Notes under the pieces: model-generated
The model's input: only the letters and a program-made list of their open reading frames with translations
Told to the model about the DNA's origin: nothing
Database searches by the model: none
Origin: Odontocerum albicorne
Lineage: Eukaryota > Arthropoda > Insecta > Trichoptera > Odontoceridae
DNA length: 64,000 nt
Assembly (NCBI GenBank): GCA_949825065.1
Contig: OX463849.1
Location: forward strand, 33,809,199-33,873,198
Direction: 5' to 3'
Part shown: piece by piece, positions 33,965 through 45,403 of the stretch
Position numbering within the stretch: position 1 is the first letter of the stretch
Layout of the letters: every line of letters starts with the position of its first letter
Program-made: the position numbers and the translations under genes

Positions 33965-34160
33965 ACTTTTGTTGTGGAGCTTGTCGGATTTATTCCCATG
34001 TGGCAATCTGTTCCAGCCAACCAGAAAGGCGTTAAACAAGTTTTAAGAGAAAACAAGAATGAAACCCTTTTTTAAAACTCTGGCTACCAACAGGAATCGA
34101 TCTGTAATCTGCGGACTGGAATACAGGTTCTTACTAACTAGACCACGGAGGTCATTAAAA
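33965..34160 (-). repeat. SINE-B, diverged near-complete copy
   Basis: Antisense body 'cccatgtggcaatctgttcc', then 'accaacaggaatcgatctgt' (B-box region) and 'ctaactagaccacggaggtc' (A-box region). More diverged than the 7751 copy. Confidence 0.7.
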
Positions 34161-34164
34161 AAAC

Positions 34165-34620
34165 GTTTCTTTGAGTAAAAATATTTTTTCCAAATTAAAA
34201 CCTCATCATGTTCTGTTTGATCTTAATATGACCATCGGATTTTGTTTTGTTAAAAAAAAATTCGATTTTTGTAACAATTTAAATTTAATAAGATGAATGC
34301 GCGATATTGATTTAATTAACATTTTTAAGGTATTTGAACACTTCAAAAATACTTTAAATTAGGTAATCAAACGGTGAGTGTGGTCGATGGAAGTTGATAT
34401 GCAATTGTTGAGTCCGGCCCGACCGCGGTCCAATAAGATAAAAGCTCGGCCGTATTAGTAGCGCGGTGCATTGAAAGGGTTAAGCACTTATTGAAAAATT
34501 CAAGTAGGGCTGCGACCAAAGATAAAAAAATTTATTGTATTTTTTTTAATAATATAAAAATTGAAACAAAGAGAATAATACATTTTGTGACAAAAATCTC
34601 CGAATTCAGTGTTTGTAACT
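34165..34620. other. no recognised feature
   Basis: A+T-rich, with a short G+C-richer patch at about 34410-34470 that ends in AAGGGTTAA. It could be a solo end of another TTAA-type element, but no partner end is visible. Confidence 0.4.
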
Positions 34621-34625
34621 ATTAA

Positions 34626-35200
34626 CCCTTTCTGTCCTGTGATGTGTAACTAGTACACATTGCTTCTAAAAACTTTAATATCTCTATAATTATAATAAAT
34701 ACTGGGTTCAGATTTTAGATATTCCTCCGTAATACATTTACGCATTGAATGAAAAAATAGTATTAATAATAATTAGCACTTATCGGCCACATCAGACATA
34801 TTTTGTGAAAATCGGGAATAAATTCACCAATACAATCAAACGTGTGCCAGGTGTGACGTAGGTAAATTCATTATAAAAAAAACCGCTATGGGTGAGGAAG
34901 CGACACTATTCACGTCTCACTCTCACTCTACTTCGGTATATGGGAACGCAAGAAATAGAATCTCAGTTCACTCGCTTCTCTCGCTCGGTAGCTTTGTGAA
35001 CATCGGCCAATGTTTTTTTCATGTTTTCAGCAGTAAAATTTTAATTATTATCACTTTTGACTTCAAATTTAATTAATTTAAGCCATTGGCTATGAATATT
35101 CCTTTTTTTCAGATTTTATCATAAATGGCTCTTTTTTGCATGTGTATTGAATACACAGCACCGGAACGCGCGGATTTTTTTTAGCAAAGGAAGGAAAATG
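34626..35200 (-). mobile_element. piggyBac-type MITE, copy 3
   Basis: Flanked by TTAA at 34622-34625 and 35201-35204. It is inverted relative to copies 1, 2 and 4. The left end here reads CCCTTTCTGTCCTGTGATG and the right end, reverse-complemented, CATTTTCCTTCCTTTGCTAA. At 575 bp it is shorter than copy 4 (643 bp) because of a deletion near 34985 ('ctcgctcggtagctttgtga'). Confidence 0.85.
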
Positions 35201-35204
35201 TTAA

Positions 35205-35389
35205 CCAGTGTTTGTAACTAAGATTTTAACTGTTATTTCAGTAGCCCCAAAAAGTCTTAGCAACTATTGTCATATTATAGTAAATTTTTACAAGAATGGT
35301 TTTAATTTTACTCTTAAAATAAATATAAAGATCTCTTTATTCTTCAAATTATAATTGGAAAGTTGCGACAGTCTTACTAAAGAAAAATA
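35205..35389. other. no recognised feature
   Basis: Short A+T-rich spacer. Confidence 0.4.
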
Positions 35390-35575
35390 TTAGTCTGGAT
35401 GGATTGAAGGATATAGTAATTTTAACTGACGGAAAGGTAATAAGCATGAAAAACAGGAGAGCATGTGTGCTACGATGTATGGATGGGGAAGAGGCAAGAG
35501 CTGTGTGCATGGATAGAAAAGGGTGAAGATTTTACCTTTCTACTTACTCTAAAAGGGGTATGGCATGTTTATAAG
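35390..35575 (+). repeat. probable LINE-alpha 3' end fragment
   Basis: The plus strand reads CMDGEEARAVCMDRK, parallel to the CMNMQEVKVVSVDRK segment of the LINE-alpha copy at 26600, followed by a YSKRGMA-like end resembling AYPKGHG. The rest is degraded. Confidence 0.5.
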
Positions 35576-35579
35576 TAAT

Positions 35580-36880
35580 TATCGAAGTGATGGAAATGTT
35601 AAGGAAAAAATATTATGTAATATCATTTAGGCATATACTATAACGTATAATTGAAAAAAATATAAACCTAGTCAGAAAAATAATTATATTTTTAATGAAA
35701 CAAAATTTAAAATACCATTCAAAATTTTTCATATTTGATCAAAAGAGTTAAGTTTTTTTAATAATATTTTGTGGCATGGAAATCCTTAGTGACAGGTTCA
35801 TTCAAAACTCAAGTGAAAACGTCATCCTGTCCCTTCAATAGACACAAAAAAATAATTGTTACCGATTATAATTATTTATTTAATTTTTACAATACTTAAA
35901 CTCGTGGTTTTAATATCATTGAATTTTGCCAGTACACTGTTCTGCTTTATCAATAAGTAAATGTATAAAGATATGCTAGCACTATATCTATCAACGAATA
36001 AAGTAACTTATGCCCAATAGATCAACAATAATAAACTATTCATTTTATAACCTTCATAAAAAAATCATAGGTCATATTTTTGTAAGTAAATTTATTCGAA
36101 AGGTTTTATTTCACTATCTGCAAGATAAGTTTTAGTACAGGAAACCTTTTCTTGAGGGACAGTTTGAGTATAAAAGCAGCAAGCGTTAAAATGGGCACAT
36201 GAAAAGAAAAAAAAGTTATCAATGTCTCTGGAGTTTAATGTTTATACTGAATATCATATCTCATATTTGAACCTTTTTAACTACATACAGATAAAAAATT
36301 CAATTCATAAAAATGCTTGATTATTTTACAGTTCTTCCAAGTCCAGATAAAATGTATATAACAGTTTTTAGCACTTACAATAATATTAATAAGATTCACA
36401 AAATTTACCGCACATTGAATATAATCAATTGGAGAAGAGATGCTGCTGAGGTGTCAGTAAACTCTGTAGGCAACTAAAATCTATCCTGGGTTGCAGGGAT
36501 GATGATAACGGTGACATTATTTACACAATAAATCTATTATTTTATCCATAATACGACATTTACAAATGATATCGTTTTAATGGGAAGGCAAACTGTTGGG
36601 AACGTAATAATGTAAAAAAAACCTTCTAATTCGTGGATATAGAGAACTACTAGGCAAGGCCTGTGACGAAGTAGTCTCATTCCTTGATCACAAATTTTAT
36701 ATATTTGTTATAAATACTAAAACACTCTGCTTTCACGTAGTTACATATTTAAATCCTTAGCAATCAAATTGATTAAAGTTTTTTTAAATATGTTTCACTA
36801 TTCAATTTCTAAAAATTAATATCGGTAATAAGTTCGTCCAAACTTCGTTCTAAATAACGCTTCCAAATTTCGTAAGAAAA
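35580..36880. other. no recognised feature
   Basis: About 1.3 kb of A+T-rich DNA without identifiable content. Confidence 0.45.
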
Positions 36881-36889
36881 TCTTTTTCT

Positions 36890-37070
36890 TCTTCTTCCTC
36901 TTCTTTTAGGCCTGTTATGGTCCTGCATCATCGTTTCCCTCTTGTGATTTCGACTGCCAGCTGTCTTTCATATTTTGGGAGGTCGTCCTGGAGTTCAGCT
37001 TGCTTGGTGGACACTGTATCTGGCCATTCTTACGGCTCTTGGTTCCGCCATTCTGGATACATGTTAATTC
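36890..37070 (-). repeat. possible LINE-derived fragment
   Basis: A G+C-richer, CT-tract-led patch that reads TPGRPPK- and EWPDTVSTKQAEL-like text in different minus-strand frames. It resembles the R-G-R-P-x-x-R-W region after a non-LTR RT, but no frame is long enough to be sure. Confidence 0.3.
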
Positions 37071-37226
37071 CAAAACCTTTTTGTCAGACAATATGTTCAA
37101 CTTCGCAAATCCTAAAGAAAGTTATTTTTTTAAAGAAGTATCTCAAACATAGTTTTATATTTCTCACTTTGAATGCAAGATTATTATAAATACATTTTTC
37201 CTAGAATACTTTTTATCAATGTTTAA

Positions 37227-37509
37227 CCTGTACACCGCGTTAAAAATCAAATTACACGAATCCTGTGCGCGGCACAATTTCGGCGTTTTTTAATTTCTAA
37301 GTTTAAACGCGTATTTTGTTTAGAGCCACTGATATTTGATTACACCACCAAGTAAACATGACATTCAAATAATTTTCTGATAATAAATAATAGTCATTAC
37401 TCTTAAGGAGACTCATTAAATAAAGGAGATAAACTAAACGTTACGTAAAATACACAAAGGAATGCTACAGATCAGATCACACGCGTTTGTGCTTCCCGCG
37501 AGGAACACG
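37227..37509 (+). mobile_element. TTAA-flanked MITE family F, short copy
   Basis: TTAA lies at 37223-37226 and 37510-37513. The ends are CCTGTACACCGCG and, reverse-complemented, CGTGTTCCTCGCG, an imperfect inverted repeat. The 283-bp body is >90% identical by eye to the two ends of the longer element at 54918-55499, which has ~300 bp more in the middle. TTAA flanks point to the piggyBac superfamily, but the termini differ from the 847/28519/34626/45820 family. Confidence 0.8.
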
Positions 37510-37514
37510 TTAAT

Positions 37515-38240
37515 GAAACATGTTATCACATAACAAGTCTAAAAAATACAAGAAATAATTTGTATTCTTCATTTCACACATTGAGAGTGTAGTTCATTCC
37601 GGGAACTAAAGTTCTTCATCCCTATCATGTTCTTAAACGTAAAGTGGGATATAATATATTTGACATATAAATTATTCAAATACGTTATATTCAACAACTT
37701 AATTTATTTCGTTTCTTTATTAAGTAAGTAAAGAGATATAAAATAATAATAAATATGAAGTACTAAATATCTTTTCACATCCAATTTTCTCCCATCCTTG
37801 AATAATAACAGTAAAAGCGGACAAAGGTACGTGTAATGAATGGTTCACATATTCCACGGCGGACATATGCAAATTTGAGTCATTACTTCAGCTATTTGAA
37901 AAATGTCCGGCTTTACGGATCGTCACAATGCTACCGACTATCGGGGCTATTCTGTACTTGCTCTCATACACTCGTACGGATCCTCATTGCAGTTGAAAAG
38001 TATTCTAACTTTTTCATATGTTTTAATTTCCATATTTTTTTCATAAATAAATAAACCAAACATGTATTTGTATTAATTTAATGGAAGATTTTGAACCCCT
38101 TTCTTGTATTGGAATAAAAACTGGTAAAAAATCCGAATAAAATCTAATTTACATCAAGAGTTAGTTTGATATTGTACAATAAAGCGAAAGGCTATCCGTC
38201 GTGATCAATAATTATTGTTGACTAATGTATGTAAAATAAA
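37515..38240. other. no recognised feature
   Basis: A+T-rich, with a moderately G+C-richer stretch at about 37835-38000. Unassigned. Confidence 0.4.
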
Positions 38241-38241
38241 A

Positions 38242-38372
<131 letters not shown>

Positions 38373-38426
38373 TTATGTATATATGTACAATAAAATAGTA
38401 TATCTAAGTTATAAGTTATATCATCA

Positions 38427-38639
38427 TTGTCAACCAGGGTCGATCCAATGCTGGATGAAGGTCTCCCCAAGCTGACTCCAAATAGTACGGTTTTTTGGGC
38501 AGGACACGTAGCCAGAATGTCAGACTCCCGATGGACATCCGAAATAATCCAATGGTACCCAAGAGGCATAAAAAGGCCCAGAAGAAGACCGAAGGTACGC
38601 TGGATAGATAAAATCAGGAAGTATGGCAGCATCACATGA
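38427..38639 (+). pseudogene. LINE-gamma reverse-transcriptase tail
   Basis: The plus strand reads FWAGHVARMSDSRWTSEII, then QWYPRGIKRPRRRPKVRWID and KIRKYG. The order W-GHVARM...W...W.PR...R(G/R)RP..RW.D is the standard tail of a widespread insect non-LTR RT lineage (RTE/BovB-like 'endonuclease-reverse transcriptase'). It is open but short, with no RT domain. Its 5' side meets the (TA)n tract. A relative in antisense is at 52690-52935. Confidence 0.8.
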
Positions 38640-38644
38640 CATCA

Positions 38645-38955
38645 ACGAGCAAAAAAAAGAGGTTATAAATGTACACGTATGTACAATATAAGGATATATG
38701 TAAGTTCAAAGGTATTTCTTGAAAAGTGGGTGATGCATTATTGAACTAGGCCACATTCTATATGGTCATCCATACACACAATGCGCTGAGGGGCGGGAGA
38801 GGGTGGAAGGCACTGGGCAAGGGTGGCGCGTGAGGAAGCACGGCACCAGTGTGTGCTGTGTAAAAACGGTTTTAATTATTGGCAAATACCGAATCCACTT
38901 GCGTGCGATGAATCACAAACAATAGGGTCGCATTTTTAGAATTCACATAATAAAA
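38645..38955. other. no recognised feature
   Basis: Includes a G-rich patch (about 38785-38850) of unknown origin. Confidence 0.4.
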
Positions 38956-38959
38956 ATAT

Positions 38960-39180
38960 GTAAGGGAAATTTGAGTTATAAATGATTCGACTAGGGGAAG
39001 ACCAAGAGAAGTATGGTGGGATTAAGACAGTGATATTTTGAAAGAATGAAATGTAAGAAGTTAGAGTTGTTTGAGAAGGTGTATGGAAGTGGTGAAATAT
39101 ATGTGTCAAGATAGAAAAGTCTGGCGTTCTGTCCTCACTTGAGACTGGTCCCATTGATCATCACACTGTTTTGTTATCGG
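38960..39180 (+). repeat. LINE-alpha 3' end, sense copy
   Basis: 'ctaggggaagaccaagagaa' encodes an R-G-R-P-R-like segment. It is followed by 'gtatggaagtggtgaaatat' and the family end 'gtgtcaagatagaaaagtctgg'. It stands head-to-head with the antisense copy that starts at 39181. Confidence 0.65.
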
Positions 39181-40205
39181 TTTTTTTAGAGAGGAAAGAT
39201 CGCCAGATTTTCCTGTTGCAATACACACCTTTCGTCTCTTATACATCCATTCTTCTTCTTACACAGCCCCAATGATTTTTCTAACTTTTAACATTTCCGT
39301 CTTTCATAATATCATTCTATTGATCCAACCACACTTTTCACGATCTTCCTCTTCCACGCTTTTCACTCACATTTGTTTTATAAGTCATTTTACATTCATG
39401 CGTTCTACATGCCTAAACCATCTCAGAGGGCTCATCTTACTTAAGAGGGTATTCTACTCTAGAGGCGCGAATTTCGGCCATTTTTTCAGACTTAATTAAA
39501 AAAATATATATATTTTTCGCATACATTTTTTACAGTTTGTTTATTGATGATTTGAGAATGTAAAATATTGAAAAAAATTAAAAAAATCAAGATGATATCA
39601 GCTGTTATATCTTATCGTAAAAAAGGGAGTGAACTGGTCGACATGATTGGAATTCTTTCGTTAATCTGAAAAACAAAAATCATGCACAGTTTCTCGATAA
39701 AAAATAATGTCGTTATAGTCGGTACCAAAAAAAACTTAAAATGGCGGCTGTCTGAAAATTTTTTAATTTTTTTTAACAATAGTAAAAAAAAAGTTTGAAA
39801 TTTTCCAATGTAGGAACGATAGAAAAATATATATCAAAATTTTATACCAAATTTGAAGGCAACCTGTTGGATAGAACTTGAGATTTTACGACGACCAGGT
39901 CGAAAAAAGTAGTTTTGAGAAAAAGACGTTTAAAGTTTTGAGATTATTGTCCGAGTCATTCCGTTGCGGCGTAATTGCCGTCTCATTTATAGCTATAACT
40001 TCGTAAATATTGAGAATTTTTAAATTATCTTTTGAAAACATATTTTTAAAAGTCTAAACTTTAAAAATATGCACAAAAAAAACGATTTTTTTTAATTTCT
40101 AGAGTAGTATATCCCCTTAATACACATCAGTCTTGAGTTAACTTTTTATTTATTTTGTCATATATTGTTACATCATGTATTTTAGATAAAAAAAAGGAAC
40201 TCATT
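39181..40205 (-). repeat. LINE-alpha copy split by a TTAA element
   Basis: Antisense LINE-alpha occupies 39181-39440 and resumes at about 40131-40205. Joining 'catcttac' + TTAA + 'tacacatcag' restores the text seen uninterrupted in other copies. The intervening 682 bp is a separate insertion (39445-40126). Confidence 0.75.
39445..40126. mobile_element. 682-bp TTAA-flanked element
   Basis: TTAA at 39441-39444 and 40127-40130 flanks an element whose termini read AGGGTATTCTACTCTAGAG and, in reverse complement, GGGGATATACTACTCTAGAA; about 20 of 24 bases match when TTAA is included. It sits in a LINE-alpha copy whose uninterrupted relatives have a single TTAA-like site there, so the target duplication is real. 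The interior is A/T-run-rich and encodes nothing. Superfamily candidates are piggyBac or Sola, both of which may use 4-bp TTAA targets. Confidence 0.85.
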
Positions 40206-40209
40206 CATT

Positions 40210-40725
40210 TTTTTCAATAGCGTAACATACTTTTAAAATTTTGACTAAAGACTATAGTTTTACATAAATATTCCATCACGAGTTGAAATTCTCAGTACTT
40301 TTATTCATATATATTAAGTACGAGTACAACAGAAATGAAAAAAACAAAATACCCTAAAAGTTTTCTTACGTTTTATACATTACTTTCGTCTACAGTTTAT
40401 TCTAAAAACATACAGAACAATAAAAATAAAAGTAACTCCTTTGAAACATTTCCAGACACCTGTTTTAAGGCGAAAAATTCTTTTAGAATCATATTTTCTT
40501 TGATAACTCAGACTTTTCTCATGAATACTTGAAAGTCGAAGCCATTGTGAAATAGAAAAATAAATTCAATTTATATCTTTTTAATTATTATTATTTAATT
40601 TAACCAATTTTTTAAAATATATATATTTTTTTATTATACAAAATATAACTATACATTCATAAGAAAATAGTAAAATTTTAAACATGGTATCGCTAATCAG
40701 GTGTTATGTGTTCAGGATTAAAAAA
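40210..40725. other. no recognised feature
   Basis: A+T-rich, no identifiable content. Confidence 0.45.
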
Positions 40726-40730
40726 ACTAG

Positions 40731-40767
40731 GTCTTGTTGCATATACTAGTAGTATATGCAACAAGAC
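40731..40767. repeat. perfect 18-bp-arm hairpin
   Basis: A 37-bp perfect palindrome: arm GTCTTGTTGCATATACTA, one-base spacer G, and the exact reverse complement. It sits at the 3' edge of the LINE-delta remnant. Confidence 0.95.
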
Positions 40768-41110
40768 GCGGGTACATAGTACTTACATACATTTCTTTCA
40801 ATATACTCGTATGGTTCCGGTGTAGATTACAACAAATTTTTATCCCTAACTCAGGATTCGATCCCACCTGATAAAACCTTTCAAAAAGATTTGTTTTTAA
40901 GTGCTTCCTAAAATTGCACACGTCACTCATATCTCTCACACTATGAGGCAGACCATTTCATGCTACAGGATCAGCAACGGTAAAAGCTCTATCAAAATAT
41001 CCCGTTCTACGAGTATTTGGAACAATCAATTTATTAGATGAAAAAGAAATCGACTTTGAAGTTTAATTCTCTCCCAAGGAACATCTGTACAACACATACT
41101 ACAAATATAT
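40768..41110 (-). pseudogene. LINE-delta reverse-transcriptase C-terminus
   Basis: Across one or two frame changes and a stop the minus strand reads VPNTRRTGYFDRAFTVADPV, then NGLPHSVRDMSDVCNFRKHL and KTNLFERF. The order RT-R...F-V-P-WN-LP-x-x-R...F(R/K)xxLKxxLF is the far C-terminal signature of CR1/Jockey-like non-LTR elements, where it follows the RT domain. The Trp expected in (A)WN is a stop here. Only this tail remains. Confidence 0.75.
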
Positions 41111-41114
41111 TATG

Positions 41115-42850
41115 GAGACATCCCATGAAGGGACTTGAATACAAAGTGACAAAGTTTGAAATCAACCCGTTCACGACACTTAAGGCAGTGTCGACTTTTT
41201 GTAAGCGGAACAGTAAGGAGCGGACCAGGCAATACGTGTATTTATGACTACTATATATCAGCTAAGCAGCTGCATTGAAAACAGACTGGAGTCTAGAATT
41301 CTGAGAATCCGGGAAACCAAAATCAATAGAGTTACAATAAAGACCAAATTAGTCATGTTACCATATAGTTAATTACTTTTCCTCAATTAATTCGTTCATT
41401 TCCTAAGTTTAAAATACGGCGATGGATACCGATAATAATTGTGAAATGAAAGTAGGTTGGTTGGGAAAAATGCAACGAAGCCGACAGATAATTTTACTAA
41501 ACGGTTAAATAATAAAATAAAGTACGAAGAGCATGTATGTCCGTATAAACGCAAAATTCACATACGTAATTCGCGATTAGAAATATTTGTTGCAAAGCAG
41601 ATTTTGCATTTTCAAGAAGCAAATTAGTCCAATCTCGACTCTTACTTACAACTCTTGAGACTGGTCCTCTTGATCATTCAGTCAGCATCCCAGATATTTA
41701 GATTGTTGGATTCACACTACAATTTTATTATTTACGCCAATTAATGTATTATTTTTCATTCTGAAACTTGTTGGTGATTCAGAAATGTTGAATAGCGTGG
41801 CCGGGAGAGAACATTGCCACTGGCTAGGAGAGAACAATTCAGCCTTCTTGTTTAGAACAGGCTCAAGTAGGTACAGAACTTGTGTCTCGTCATCGCATGT
41901 ATTGGCAATACTATCCCGCACGCAAAGAGGTAACAAGATTCGCTAGTGTCAAGTCTAGCGCGTGCGAGTATTATTCTTTGATGAACTTTTTTACCAGACT
42001 GCATTGTTTTATTTTTTAGTACTCGTACTATCGGGAAGGAAACCGAAACTCTCGAGTGGAAGTCAAATGTTTTATCAACTAAGCCACGGAAATCGTCAAT
42101 TATTTATGAACAATATATATACGTAAATTCGATATCTAAAGAAATACAAAATATATTCGAGTCAAAATAACCAGGGATTCGACTTCCAGATAAACACTCC
42201 AGGGTCCTATTATGTCTAGCAGCCGTCAATATTAAATATCAAGAAACCCTTTTACGGGGATTAATTCCGTGCAAGTGTCAGGACAGGCAGTAACCAAGGG
42301 CAGGCGTTTACTGTTCGCCACCCCCACACGGCTTGGCTGTCGTCAAATATTTCGGGGTGGTTTTGTTTTTATTGGTGATATCTGAGAGATAGACGCTGCA
42401 TTCGCCAGATATACGATGAGGGAGAGATCAGAGATGGTGGCTATGATATGATTGCAGATGAGGTAGAAATTTATTTATTATAATCTCCGAGCCAAGATCT
42501 TCTGCGAAGTAATGGAGATGAAAATTTATTACTACGATTTATTGGGCAGGCTAGAGAATATTAAATTTACTAGAGAATATTAAATAGAGAATATTAAATC
42601 TTGTTTTATATGATTACTTTTCGATTTGTTGTTTATTTGAGGACGTATTTTATTTTTGGTAGGTGAGATCTATGTTAAGCTATTGGACACCTCAGGTTCG
42701 ATTTGTACTGATTGCGACATGACACTGGAAATGAGACTGTAATTTTGTATCATGATCTCTTAGAGAACTTAATGTTATATACGTACAACAACAGCGCAAT
42801 ATAAACAGTAGCAAAAATAACAATTCATATTAGTGTGATGGTGCCCATCT
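41115..42850. other. no recognised feature
   Basis: About 1.7 kb, unassigned. A weak SINE-B-head-like phrase in antisense ('tatcaactaagccacgg') lies at 42072-42090. The frame at 41712-41936 (minus) resembles nothing known to me. Confidence 0.4.
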
Positions 42851-42857
42851 TGTTTAA

Positions 42858-43463
42858 CACTTCCCTTACTGTGCTAAAAAATTACGCCAGTTACGGTGTT
42901 GGACACTGAGGGTACACTAAAAATGTATGTTTTAAATTAAAATTATGCAAAATCTATTAGTTTTTTTTTTTAATTAGCTATAAACATAATTTTATTGTGT
43001 AATAAAATGTCGAATAATATAAAATAAGTGTAAGAAATGATAAAATAATAGTTGAAACAGATAAGTGACATTTCTATACGAATATAATTTTCCCACTGCG
43101 TCGTTCGGTCTGCGCAACGTTCAGAATGCGCATGACTGAAAAGAGGTCTCCAACCTTTTAACACTTCCCTTACTGTGCTAAAAAATTACGCCAGTAACGG
43201 CGTTGGACACTGAGGGTACACTAAACATGTATGTTTCAAATTAAAATTATGCAAAATCTGCTAGGTTATTTTTTGTTATTAGCTATAAACATCATTTTAT
43301 TATGTAATAAAATGTCGAATAATATAAAATAAAGGTAAGAAATGATAAAATAAGAGCTAAAACAGAAAGGCATTTCTATAAGAATATTATTTTTACGCTG
43401 CGTCGTTCGGTCTGCGCAACATTCAGAATGCGCATGCGTGATAAGAGATTTCCAGCCTTTTAA
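42858..43463. repeat. tandem duplication of a 304-bp piggyBac end
   Basis: Units start at 42858 and 43162, each after a TTAA and each beginning CACTTCCCTTACTGTGCTAA. They end near 'tcttttcag...ccttt' with a third TTAA at 43460-43463. They are about 90% identical by eye, so the duplication is not very recent or the units are separate insertions. Confidence 0.85.
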
Positions 43464-43789
43464 TTTTTTTTCATAAAATTATACAATAAAATGTAGCGTG
43501 TATTTTTTTGGCAATAAAACCATAATTCGAATAAAGACAATAAATAACATATAAACAAAATATAAAATGAATATATAAATTCAAAAATCAAGGTTTTAGG
43601 GCGAGAAATTTATATAGTATAAACAAACACGAAATTCAAAATTATATTTGTTTATATATAAACAAACACGAAATTCAAATCAATAAAATATATGCAATTT
43701 GGAAAATATAAACACTACAGAAAATTTGAAAATAGGACAAACATATCATATAATATAATCAAAGTTTAATCCTGTGGAGAAAGTTATCG

Positions 43790-45403
43790 CAATTGGGGCA
43801 TGAAACCACTTTTTTTTTTACTATATTCTACGTACTAAACACGCAGGTGTTTGACAAATATTGCAGAATAGCCAGGTTTTTTTTCTCGAATGTTTTTAAT
43901 AAAACCCACAACTTCCTCTTTTGAGGACCTCACGGGGTGCCAACAGGGTATTATTTACTAATGTTTCGGATATTGACTCGCCACAATATGTTAAAACTGT
44001 ATTAAAAGCATCTTGTTGTTGCTATTTTTCCTTTTTAAGATATTGGGCATTGCCAATTCCAAACTTAACTCTCTTGTGAAATGTTTTCGGTGGTATTAAT
44101 TATTTTGTTTCCACTCTGGATATTTGTCTATCCATAAGAGGTATGCATTCAATGCAGCCATATCTATAATTTCCATAAAAAGACGGAAAGGCCATCTTCT
44201 CGTTGACCTTGAGCAAGAGTACTCTCTAGTAATTTGGTCTCCCGTATCTACTCCAATTTTCGTATTATTATAATGATGTATAATTACTATAGTGGCTTTT
44301 GTTTTTCTGAATAATCAATTTCTGCATCATTGAATTGAGTGGATAATAATAATACTGCTTTATTTTTTGTGGTACACACGAAACAAGTATTTTATTTTCA
44401 GCTACTATGGATTGTTTTCTCTCTAGACGGTATAAATTCAAGTGAGATTACTCTTTTATTTTTTCGAAGCGTGCCAGTTAGAGTTAAACCTTTTAATAAA
44501 AGATTATCGGCTAATTTGATGGAGGTAATAAAAATACCTGTGGTTATCCTCCTGTTCGTGCCATACTGCGGTTGAACCATTTCTATAACTACTCAGTTAC
44601 CTTGATTTATCTCTCTCTACGATTATTTATCATACCAGAATAAGCCTGTAAATTTGTTATGCGTCATATGCCGCCGCAGTCGGCAGCAACCCAGATTTTG
44701 ATGCCATATTTACCAAGTTTAGACTTCATGTACACGCGAAATGAACAATTCTCTCTAAAGTTTGGCAAACGTTCATCTACAGTTATATTCGAAGATGGAG
44801 AATAATTGCTTTTGCACATATCCATAAACATTTTTGAAATCCACTTAATTGGTTCTAATTTATCTGAAAAAACCCTGATATCTCTCTTATAAAAGATAAA
44901 TCTATCTCGAGACAGAGCTGTTGTGAAAAATGACTGGCAAAAGGGACTTTCAAAGATAGCTTTCGTGTTCGATTTCTGCCAGGTGCGAGCAATATTCCAA
45001 TGAATTCATATAACTCGTCTTTTGATATTGGTTGGTTCTTTTCTGAATGAATTCGATTTAAATGACGATTTGTTTCTTAAACATCACTTTTACCACCTCT
45101 TCATTTACAAACAGACAACACATATCTTTTATGGAATGTACATTTATACTTGAATTTCTCAGTCCAGAATCTTCGATGAGAATATTTGATACCCGACCGA
45201 TGCCTCGAAGATTGAGGTGGTACTCGTAATGAACTCCATTCGAATCCATGTTTTGATGTAAATAATATTTCTTCGTCTTCTTCACTCGTCTCCAAATCAG
45301 AATATACTTCATCCTGTACCTCGACAAAATCTTCTGATTCTGATATATTGCCTGTCGCCTTAAATTCCAAATCGCTATCATCGCCGTCGATATTTCCCGC
45401 CAT
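43790..45403 (-). pseudogene. piggyBac transposase, inactivated
   Basis: The ATG is at 45403, followed by an acidic N-terminus (MAGNIDGDDSDLEF...) typical of piggyBac proteins. After a frame change near 45200 the text continues LIEDSGLRNSSINVHSIKD. It then runs KDELYEFIGILLAPGR, ITVDERLPNF with the first catalytic Asp (about 44768-44797), KLGKYGIKIWVAADCGG, and TTGIFITSIKLADNLLLKG (about 44493-44549). In relatives that last segment carries the second catalytic Asp as (T/C)DN-F-TS; here it is Gly. GVDTGDQITREYSCSRS (about 44205-44255) has the third Asp. A Cys-containing end, TWLFCNICQTPACL, near 43840-43890 corresponds to the C-terminal zinc-binding region. A TGA interrupts the frame near 44676 (GGI-stop-RITNLQAYSG), and further frame changes occur. 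All domains are recognisable in order, but it is dead by several independent lesions. Cut-and-paste at TTAA is the known family activity. Confidence 0.88.
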
